The position numbers and the translations under genes are program-made. This document shows positions 50,746 to 61,110 of a DNA stretch of 64,000 nucleotides, one piece after another (position 1 is the stretch's first letter; each line of letters starts with the position of its first letter). Location of the stretch: NCBI GenBank assembly GCA_026413225.1, contig CM048552.1, forward strand, positions 206,039,553 to 206,103,552, in the 5' to 3' direction. This DNA is from Otis tarda (taxonomy: Eukaryota; Chordata; Aves; Otidiformes; Otididae). The notes beneath the pieces are model-generated. The model did no database searches. It was not told the origin of the DNA and saw only the letters and a list, made by a program, of their open reading frames with translations.

Positions 50746-53319
50746 CAGGAATGAGGGGATTTGGGTGTTTTTTTATCCCTGGTCATGCTGGTGGCAACAC
50801 AGCCCACTGGCCCTGCTATGGTGTGGTTCCCATCTTGTAGCTGCGCTCATGAAACTCTGCAGGCGGTGTGCCACAGATTTGTTTTCCTATCAAATGCTAG
50901 AAGAAGGTAAGAATGGTAAAGATGTAACAGCTTGCTGTGATCTCTTAAAATAATGGTAATCTGTAAATGCTAGATTTTGGGTTAAGTCTGTCGCCTACTT
51001 GTCATTTGAGTGAAAAATGTTACTGGTCATTTCTGAAAACATTGTCCAAAGTCTGTCCTTATACGGCATGTTGAAATCCTGTGATCTAAAGCCTTAAAGT
51101 GCAGAATAGTAATCCAAAGTCAAATCCCCAAGATTTCAATTCATGTCCACGCTGATAACAATGTATTAATATAAACTCTACCACATATAAATTCATTATA
51201 ACGGACACCAGCCTTGTGTTCCTCCTCTAAAAAGAAACACTTCCAGTATGGAAGTATAGAGTAAAAATGAGCTTCCACAGCTGTAATTTACAAGAAGCAC
51301 ATGCTTCACGATGAACAGGAGATAAAAGCTACCTTGAACAGCTTACAGACTAAATAGATAATATACCCAGAGACAGGCTCAATCACTCAATAAAGGGCCA
51401 AAAAGAAGCTTTTTATTGAGTGTGGATTTGATTTTACTCAGTGTATTTTTGTGTTACTGAGCCATTCACATGTGGGTTTTTTTTGTCTCCTCATCTGGAT
51501 TTGAGAGTAAGATGAATTTTCCTAAACAGGCTGCATCAATCCAAGCATTCTAGGTAAGATTCTCAGTACAAAGTCCTGCAGACTGCTGCAAATAATTCAT
51601 TGTTGGACACATCCTTTACCAATTCTGAAGCAAAGCATCAAATAGGAACAGAAACACTGCATATCATTTTAGTGATATTTTTATTAGACAGAAAGAAGAT
51701 ATATGACTAATTCTTAGTTGGAGGAATTGCTTGCAGTTGTGTAGTTAACTTCTAATTTATTGTCAAAATTTATTTGCTGTTAGGTGACATTGACTCCAAT
51801 GACCGATGTCTCAGATTATTTTTTAAGGAACAATTTTATAGCTGAAAAGACCACATATTACAGAGCCATTTATAAAGTTTAAATGTCTTAACCTAACAAT
51901 ATGTGATTGCACAGCCAAAAGTGAAAACATTATGGCTTGCTAGGAGAACTCATAATTCTAATACATGGTTATGAAATTGGGCTTACGACAATGAAAACAT
52001 AGCTTATGTCAGCACACTTCCTCTAATGAGGCTGCAATTGTAATAGAAATCTCTGTGCTTCATCTTACCTAGACGCTCGGCTTATGCCTGTTCCCTGATT
52101 GTTCTGATTTCATGCAGTCACACTATGAAGCTTTTGTATGAATATTTAATACTGCAATTTGCATTACATTGGTGCCTCATTGTGCGAGGCACTGTACAAA
52201 CCACAAAGTGAGAGCCAGCCTTGCTGCAAAGAGTTTAAATTTAAAATTTACAAGAAGATATAGAGAGTGGGAGAGGAGAGAAAAGTACAGGGAAGGAAAG
52301 AGGCACACCTACGGTCTCCCTGCCAAGAGAGTGGCCAAGAGAGTACTTCTGAACCCTGTGTCCTATTCATTCCCTCTCTAGGAAGCTTATTCATGTCATT
52401 GGTTTGTGATAACAACATTAAGCACTCTTGATAATTTACATCTTTACTCATTAACTAGTTCTTGGCTCCTTGAAAGTGATTGTGTCTATTCATGTTGTAA
52501 GGGACATCTCATCACCAGCAGAAGCGATACAAATATTTCATTCTCAAAGGGAAGCCCACGAAGAGCCGGTTTTAAAGCCACAGAACTATCATCTCTTCTC
52601 ACGCCTTGAGGGCTTTTGTTCTTGGTCTAACATGCTTTATCTCCACTTTTACCTTATCTTACGCTCAACTACCACTATACAGTGACACCTGCAATTTCAC
52701 AGCAAGGCTATGAAGCAACTGAAAAATTTAACACTTTTTATTTAGATGAGACTGATAATGATGCCAGTGGTTTCTATGCTAAAGTGATAATATTTTGTTC
52801 ACTCCTTTTTAATCAGCATCATTCATCTATGTCATCATGAGTGCTAAAACTACCTTCAAGAGAGAATTTATTTTGGGAACTAGGTACAGAAATTTGTAAT
52901 TTGCTATTCCCAGCCCATATTTTATTAATGATTTTGATGTTGCCAGTTATTACTTCAATAACCTTCCATTCAAGCAGTTAAAATGCAGATGATATATTTG
53001 TCTCATAATGGTTCTTCATCAATTAATTGGCAAGGCTGGAGATGCTTCAAGCCAGATGATAGCCAAATACTCTGATGAGCTGCGATAGCAGAACATAAAT
53101 GCAAGTGAGAAGTACTTGTTTGTGATGTGATATGTATGAACGAAAGTCAGTTGAAAGCCATATTTTTGAAATGATTAAAAAACACATCAGCATTAAACTT
53201 CACAGTGATATAGACATGGTAGTTTATATACTATTTCTTTTTTTTTTTCAGTGTATCCTAATGTTTATACTGTGTATTTGAACTGAGAGCAAACTTGGGA
53301 ACTTCACTGGCTGTCTAGA
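50746..53319. other. Non-coding stretch
   Basis: No supported gene. The region is AT-rich unique sequence. The parts at about 51760-51920, 52080-52200 and 52740-53060 have low homopolymer content and mixed composition, as conserved non-coding elements often do, but I cannot test this. Confidence 0.55.
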
Positions 53320-53440
53320 GTAGAATAGAATAGAACAGAACAGTTCAGTTCAGTTCAGTTGGAAGGGACCTAAAATAATCATCTAGTCCAACTGCCTGAC
53401 CAGTTCAGGGCTGACCAAAAGTTAAAACATATTATTACGC
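53320..53440 (-). mobile_element. CR1 LINE 3' end, ATTCT-tailed, part of a 5'-inverted copy
   Basis: Minus orientation. The plus strand starts with an AGAAT-type tail (TAGAATAGAATAGAACAG, then TTCAG repeats). It continues with TTGGAAGGGACCTAAAATAA, TCATCTAGTCCAACTGCC, TGACCAGTTCAGGGCTGACC and AAAAGTTAAAACATATTATT. The 5-bp tail unit and the GCTGACCAAAAGTTAAA block distinguish it from the ATTCTATG-tailed CR1 copies elsewhere in the window. The 3' terminal ~120 bp of the element is present. Confidence 0.9.
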
Positions 53441-53465
53441 TTTAAAATAATTTTACTATTATACT

Positions 53466-53557
53466 ATGGGGCAGGCTTCCTAGAGAGGTGATAGACGCAC
53501 AGTGCCTGTCAGTGTTTAAGTGGCATTGGACAGTGACCTTAATGACATGATTTAGGG
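53466..53557 (+). mobile_element. CR1 LINE internal piece in opposite orientation (5' inversion)
   Basis: In plus orientation it reads GGGGCAGGCTTCCTAGAGAG, GTGCCTGTCAGTGTTTAAG, TGGCATTGGACAGTGACC and CTTAATGACATGATTTAG. In an intact element these blocks lie directly upstream of the part found at 53320-53440, but here they point the other way. The inner ends overlap in element coordinates: both contain a version of CTTAATAACATGCTTTAA. This is the expected outcome of a 5' inversion during insertion. Confidence 0.85.
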
Positions 53558-56500
53558 GTACACGTCCTTGCAGAAAAGGGTGTATGTTTTTTGTCAGTAT
53601 GGATTTATGGATGTAGCTGTCTGTCTATCAATCTGTATCTCTGTTCACTTGAGGATTTTAAGGCTACTGCTTTCCTAAAGGACATGACCACTTAAAACAT
53701 CACACCAACAGTAAAGGGAGAGCTTAGTCCATTTGCAATAGTATGTATGTGGGTAGATCTAATTCTTCCTAGTAGAAGGCAGTGACACAAATGCTTTGTA
53801 TTACTATTTTTATATGTTGCTATAATATATATATATTTTTTAAACCTATACGTGTGTTTCTATATATAAAAGGAAGTGCTCCAGGAAGGCTTTTCAAAGT
53901 CCAATCTAGGGCTGTAGGCTGTCTTTCATTAGGGAAGAAGAGTTGTGTTTACCTTTTATGCAGCTGAAACCAGGAAGTTTTAGGATCATTTGGTTCATTT
54001 CTCTTAGCCATGTAACTTCTAGAAAGATGCTATTTACATCCTTTGGTTTCAATTTTCTCATTTCTTACCCATTTTCATAGCCACACCTTTAAAATGCACA
54101 GGAAATGATGTTGTACTTCTTTGTAATAAAGTCTTACCAGATATTCAGTTCTAAAACATTACCCACATATACATACAAAAGATCAATGTTTAAGCTGAAA
54201 AAGCAATCATATGTGTTGAGGTGGAAGAACTGCAGGAATTTTAATTTTGAAGAATTTGTGAAAATATGATATCAAAAATACAAGTTGTATCCCATTCTAG
54301 GAGAAGGTGCCTAAATTGTTGGTTTGTTCTTGCCTTCTATATATGTTGTTATAGCCACTTCTGTACAGTAAGTGAATAGTATTATCTTCTCCAGGAGGGA
54401 AAAAAATTAAAGAAAAAAAAGAAAGCCCTACAACAACAGACACTTCCTAATCATCTTGCTTGAAGAGAGATGCTAGCTGTGAGCCATTAGTGTGTGTGGA
54501 GAGAGATAATTAGAAGAAAAGCAGAGATTAAACAAGAAAATTTAATTTATGTGTGAAAAGGCAAATGCTCTAAGATAAATGTTTAATCCAGAATATTTAA
54601 CTATTTCATTGTTCAGCCTCAGTCTGCTAGTTGAAATGAAACTGAACTAAAAGAATAAGAAGGTAATGGTCTCTTTGTGCTTTTCTAACTGGATCCACTT
54701 CTTGTCTCTTGTTTCGTTTTGGCATGATAAACTCTGAAAGGTAAGTTTCATTTTTCCTGCCTTTTTAAATACCTACATCAGCCAAGGTTTCTTAAACGCC
54801 AAAATGCAAATGCATACGCACATTCATAAAGTTGCAGAGTAGCTACCCTTCGTGATAGCTCAACACGTTGTCAATACACTGGGCAGCAAGTTGTTTTTTC
54901 TAGGAAAGTCACATCCTGAAGTGGAAAACTAGCCAGAGACAAGTCCTGGAGGGTGTGATACCAGTGCCTTTAGAGAGATTGATGGTCCCAGTGGTCCTCA
55001 AGCCCACTGTGGCTTCGTATTCCTTAGCTACAGAACTCAATGTCTAGTCTTGACCCATGCTGGTTGCTGTTGAAAGAGCGTCCAAGGACTGGGGTGCTTC
55101 CCTCACAGACATCTGCCAGACAGATGGACAACAGAGACAGATAGGCCCTGACTGCAGAAGATATTATTGAGCCAAAGAGAGATAGCTTTGGACTTCTAGT
55201 AACCTAAACGACTCTTTCCTAAATCAGCTCCATTGCCAAAGAATGAATATTAAAAAAAAAGCTGAAAAGTGTCCAATTCACCCTGAGATGTATCCTTACA
55301 GTACAGTAACAACACAGGGTCTTGGCATCTATGTATCTTACCATTTATGTTACCTGACTGGAGGCTGATTCTTAATTTGCTGTACCTAGGCTGCTTTACA
55401 CTGTTCTGTTAAAATCTAGGATTACTCAGTAGTCAAAAAGTGTACACATACAACTCAAACATATTAAGAACATAAAAATTCTTGCAAAAAATAGTGAGAT
55501 ACTAAGGGCACATGGGGCCTTGCAGTTTTGGGATGTGAAGCTCATACAGCTCCTGTATTGGTTCCAGTATTTTTCTTGACTGCACTGCTTCTGTGTGACA
55601 TTATTGACCAGGTTGTGATTTACAGCAGCGTAATCAAATTGAAAAGCCAGACCCTTGCAAGCTAAAAACACACAGGGCTCTGACTAGCTCTGTATCTCAG
55701 CACATCTAGTACTCCACTGTTAGGAGCGTTTTGAATATTTATTGGGAAAGGGAACACATTAATTAAAAACATAATTTTGGATCGTAATAGGTGTGAATTT
55801 GAAGTCTGCCTGGAACAGAAATATCACAGTTCTCCTGTTTGGTATTGTTAACCTACTAAGGAAGCAAAGAGCATTGCATGCAAGGTTCTTTTGTTTTGTC
55901 TGTTTTCTGATTTTACTGGAGAAATATTTCGCTAAGGCTTGTTTAAGTAGATGCCACTCTGAAACACTCAAAACTGCAGGGGAAAACAATATGATAAGGA
56001 TGTACTGAACTGCACCCTTTTTATCCCCTGCCAAGGGGAGGGTGACCCGTTCAGCTGTAGGTGTAGAGGTCTGCTCTCAGTCAGAGGAATCTGACCAAGG
56101 TGTCAGTGAGATCTGAGGCCAGTTGCTTCTGGGTATGGTAAAAGCTTTAGGGATTTCCTGGTGTCAGTGAATTAAAAATGAAAAAAAAAAAAATTCAGGA
56201 CTCAGCAGGGCTGTGAGATGCCGTGATGGGAGAGTGACAGAAGCATATTGCTACATGTGCTAGCATAACTCGTAATTTCAGGTACAAGAAAAGATGAACA
56301 AGCAAGGGCTGTTAAAAATCAACAGCCATTCCAGGTTCAGTTATAAGACAGAGAGGAATTTTTCTAAAACCTAACGTATTAAATCTGCTATTATAACTGA
56401 AATCAGCTGCTAACGTACATGGATAAAGCGTCAGTGCAGCTAAAAAAAGCAGTGTGCACAGGCCATAGGAAGCTGCTGTGAAATGCAGAAGATGTATGTG

Positions 56501-59500
56501 GCTTTGTTACACCGAACTTTGAACGCCCTCAGTACAGCTTAGTTGGCAACAGAGGAGCAATTCTCATCAGCAGCTCACCACACAGTAGATGACTATTTTT
56601 GATTCAGATTATCACTATAAACTCTACTCACTGTATTGACACCATTTACTCTGCATAGATCTCAGTTAATATCAGAAGCAACAACACCATTACTCATCTA
56701 CAGGGATGGGACCTATTTCTCAGTCAGTAATACAGGCTTTCTGTAGCTAATAGTAGTCCATCTGCCTTCTGATTGGAAGCAAACCTGCGATACAAGTTTG
56801 GTCTTTTTTCCTCTGCCAATTAGATATTTAAACGAAACATTGCCAATATGCTGGCACTGTGCAATGGAAGAGCTGTGCTTTAGGATGTGTGCCCGCTTTT
56901 AAGTAGCAAGTATGTGTGTTTATGTGTGTGTAAGGCAAAACTCAGCTTAGTTCCTGCAGGTGCATCATGCAGGTGTCCTGAACACTTCAGAGCATCAGCA
57001 TCTGCAGGTGGTGCTTTATGGGACATCTGTCAGAAGCAGCTCATTCTCTCCTGTCTCAGCCTCAGGGCAGAAATCCATGATGACTGGTTTGTTGCATTTT
57101 GTTTTTTTTTTTTTTAACTGTTGATATTAAATAGTATTTTGTTTTATATAATAAAGGAATGGCCAGGCAGCACAGGTGCATTATCAGTGACTGAGCATCA
57201 CAACACCAATACCTAGTGCTCCAGATCATGTGAGACAAAAGGGGCTATGGTGGGCCGTATGGCAGTGAAGAGGCCCAGAACCAAGTTTCAGAAGGAAAAT
57301 GAGCTTTTTTAAGGTAAGGGGAATCTGACCCCTGCTGTTTTGCAGCATCATGGCTCTGGTACTTTATGCATCCAATACAAGAGGCTCTAAACAGGCTGTG
57401 AAACCTGTCAGCACAAGAGGGGAAGGATGCGTAGGAGCAAATATGGGACTCCAGCTCAACGTAAGATTGCACATCTGTCTGAAGGGGTGGAGACAGTTGT
57501 GTCTGCATCTTCTCCACCTGTGCTTTGAGCCATCCAGGCTCCAGACAGCTCTGATATGGAAGCCATGGAATCACAGTGGATAAGACAGCACCTGAACCAG
57601 GGCTGGTGTGTGTCCAGCTGGCTCAAGTCATGAATGACTGCCAGCACCTTCCCACACATAGCAAGTGCTCCTTTCCTCATTTCTCCTTGCAGAGTGCAAA
57701 CTTTGGAGTGTCCTGTGGGTTTCTTTTGGCAAATTTGTTGCAGAGATTCAGATTACCTTTCTTAAAGCTTCGCTGCCTTCAGAGCTAAAGATTACCTCAG
57801 GGTTGAACTCTCTGTGTCTAAAGGGCTTTCTCCTTACAGGTCTGGATGTACAAGTCTGGCCGAATAGAAATTCTGTGGCATTTGCGAGTTCGAGTGAGCT
57901 GACCTCCTTGCAGGAAAACTTGGGTAAAGGCCAATGAGATGCCTTCTCCAAACCCAAACAGCAGCCTGGTTCAGCAGCTATGGTACAGCCATGCCTTCTT
58001 TAAGCTCTGCAACAATTTCCAAGTTCAAGGGTGCGTATTGCCTGCTGTCCGTTAGGCCTATGGATTACCCTTATCGCAAAACCTTTAGTATGCTCTTTGG
58101 AAGAGGAGAAGAGCATTTTTTATACTCTTCTGAATGCCCACGCAAGGGCCAAGGACATGCTGAACTGTTCCTTTAGTGCAAAAGGAAGATCTCTGCTTAG
58201 AAACCTTACTTAAGGGCCTTCAGGTATAAGTCCTTGAAGTGACCTTCCCATCGAGCTGTTTGCTGCTTGATAAGTCAATGCTTTAAATATGTCATTTTAG
58301 TATTATTCTTTGTTAAGCACTGACAATGGATTTGGCAACCTATAAGGAACAGTGGAAGATACCAATACCTGGTACTGCCAAGATGGAGAATGTGGATATG
58401 GGGCAATTGGCTACTTGTGTCCCTGGGTTCAGTTCTGCGTGTTTCTCACAGCAGTAAATGTGACATCAGGAGTGGTATGTTTCTGAAGCACTGAATCATG
58501 GAGCAGTGTTAAGATGTTACCCATGAAGGAGTCAGTCCTTCAGCTGAGACTTTATGGTGGTGAACTTGAGCATCTGCCCAAAGACTTAGAGCTTTGCTTT
58601 TGCAAGAGGGCTGCCAGATCCAGTTGGAGGACCTAACTCCTAATTATTATTCATGGAAAGAATAGTCCATCTGTCCGCAAGATTTATTTGGAGATAAATA
58701 CTAAAATTCACTTCTCATCTGAAAGGATAGTATCTGTCTGGTGTATATTCCCTGAGGATGGCAGTCTGGCTAGATGTCAGTGTAGCCAAAAGTTGGCCTG
58801 TTTCAGAGAGGGAGCAAAAGGAGAGGGATATATTGTTTATATATGTGTATGTATGTGTTCATGCATGTGTAAATATACATATAAATGTGTATTCATTCAT
58901 ACTGCAAGTGAAGTCAACGTTGATGACAGTCCTTTATGCTTTGAATGTGCAGAGGGTGAAAACATTTGAAATCCTTCTTCCTTGGCCATTTATTTTTCTA
59001 AACTCCTCTTCCTTCCACCAAACTACTGGAGTGACAGGATCATCCATCTTATTTCATTAAAACAGATATTTCTTCTAAAGAAACAATAAGGTGCATCTTG
59101 GGCTCTGATAGAGACCCTGAATTGGTATAAAATACTCTAATTAATAGAGCTTTGATTGCCATGAAAATTTACAGTTAAGCTACTGCCTTTTATTTTTATA
59201 TTATTTGATTTTATTTTGAGCAGCAATAATTTTCAAATCTGTCACCTTCCACCCTTTCTGTATTCTTGCCATTGGTGAAAGATACACTTTTTAAAGGCTT
59301 TACAGGATTAAGCTGTTTAAGCACCACAAAATGAAACTACCAACTTCATCATACTGAAACATGACCTTTTTCTGCTTAAAAAATCTTAAAATAATTAGGT
59401 CAAACTTTTCGTTGTTGATATTTGTGCTACAGTAATTCATGACTGCTAATTTAATTGAATTTTCATATGTATGAAGCAGATGTTATACGTTCTCTGCTAC

Positions 59501-60394
59501 ATCACTATGGTAGTGTTAGTCATGCAGATTTATAATAAAGCAATCCCTTATTGTTCCTTCCCACATTTATCTACATTTTGTGCTGCAGCTGATTTTGCAA
59601 TTGTCTCATTTAATTATGAACATTGACATCATTTACAGGATTTATGCATCTAATTAAGTGGGCTCTAATAGAGAAGTTTCAGAAATAAAGCCAAGAGACT
59701 AATATATGTTTGCTAGTGGGTACACTGGTTTCTGTTGTTTCTCTTAAGCAAGAAGAGTGAGAAAAAAATAAGTTCTTTGTTTCCTGATATCAGAAGGAGT
59801 CTTAAAATATTTTCAATTTTCTCAGTTACATTCTATATGAAGGAATATTTTAAAATATTAAATTGATTGTTAATAGTAAATACTGTGTAAAAGTAACAGA
59901 GTAGAACACAAAAGCAGAAGTGGTAGTGGGAGCTGAGAAGCCATTCTTATAGGCTGTCTGTTGACCAAGGAGATTTTATAACAACTGGTAAATCATTTAT
60001 TAAAGTGTATATTTATTCACTGAATAAACCTTTATAAACTGTATATGTGTGACATTAATACAAAGTGTGAACCTTTTCATTTTCCAAGCAGAGATAAAAT
60101 GAAAGAGATTTGTTGATTAATGATCCTCTAAACTGGTGGAATGGCCCAGCAAGGTCAGAAATGAGAAAAAATCCAGTTCATTAGTCAGCAAGTTTTCCTC
60201 CTCGTGGTTTTATTGCTCAAGCTTGCTTATTTATTGGTCAAGACAAGGGAAATGAACAGGAAAAGGGCTAGCTAGGGTTATAGTCCAGCTCTGTAACAGG
60301 CAGATATGGCTTCTAGCCCTTCAGGAGTTTCCATTTCTGCTCATCCCCCAGCCATCAAGTGTTGGTGTGGTCATAATTCACTGAAAACCCCAAG
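53558..60394. other. Long non-coding stretch
   Basis: Nearly 7 kb with no supported gene. Open frames are at most 109 codons (57245-57574 minus, with several frames on both strands overlapping it) and lack family features. The AT-rich block at about 59400-59700 contains many TAAT and ATTA words with little homopolymer, a texture often seen in conserved enhancers. This is a weak guess. Confidence 0.55.
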
Positions 60395-60560
60395 TAATAT
60401 TAATTTAGTCTGACCTCCATCATAGACAGGACAGTAACTGTGTGTGTTCATTTCCATATATCTATTTAAGCTTGATGCTCCTTCCTGTTTTAAAGTTTTC
60501 AGGTGAAGGGAGAGTCTACTATGTCCATAGATGTTTTGTCTGGTTATTTATTCAGGACCA
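60395..60560 (-). mobile_element. Ancient CR1-like LINE 3' fragment
   Basis: On the plus strand, ATTTAGTCTGACCTCCATCA then ACAGGACAG, and further TGTTTTAAAGTTTTCAGGTG with AGAGTCTACTATGTCC, match in order the opposite strand of old amniote CR1 3' ends (TAGTCTGACCTCC, then TTTAAAGATTTCAAGTGATG, then CCACCATGTCC). Heavily diverged. Confidence 0.6.
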
Positions 60561-60778
60561 GGCTCATCACCATAAGCCCTTTCTCAATAAAGATGACAGT
60601 GGGATAACTGGGGTGCCACTGGTGGAGGTGAAGATGTTTAGAGCAACTTATGTGTGATAAGTATTTTCTGTCTCATGGTAATACCTCGTATCTTAATGAG
60701 TCATAAGGAGGTAGGGGACATTTAAAAAGATTTGAGCCTGGAGTAAACCATAGCTGATGAAAAATGATGCTTGGTGAA

Positions 60779-61110
60779 TCACAAAACAGCAGAATTGAGA
60801 GGGCCATCAATCATTTAGCCCATCCCTCTGCCTCAACTGTTATCCCTCTTTACCTATACTAACTTTTCTCTTCTCCCTCTTCAGTCAGGAAATCCAGCAG
60901 TCTCTCTAAACAATCTGTTTGCATGAGTAATAGTTGGAAAATTCAGTGAGATTAAAATAATTCTGTCCTGTGTTGATTTAATCCTATAGGTTTTGTGTCC
61001 ATTCCCAGAGAATATGAAAAACAATATATTGCTTTATTTTATGTATTTGAAGGTTTGTATGTTTCCTTCCAATCTTCTGTAAGTTGAATAGCATTCATTT
61101 TTTTTTCTAG
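60779..61110 (-). mobile_element. Second ancient CR1-like LINE fragment
   Basis: The plus strand has ATTGAGAGGGCCATCAATCA, TTTAGCCCATCCCTCTGCC, then CTATAGGTTTTGTGTCCATT, CCCAGAGAATATGAAAAACA and TATGTATTTGAAGGTTTGTA, with TTCCAATCTTCTGTAAG. The order fits the opposite strand of an old CR1 3' region. Because it starts again from the element's 3' end, it is a separate insertion from 60395-60560. Confidence 0.55.

Noticed and set aside
52900-53060. Isoleucine-Asn-Asp-like word resembling part of a LINE reverse transcriptase
   Set aside because: Only a few codons fit and nothing on either side continues the motif, so it is not enough to call an element.
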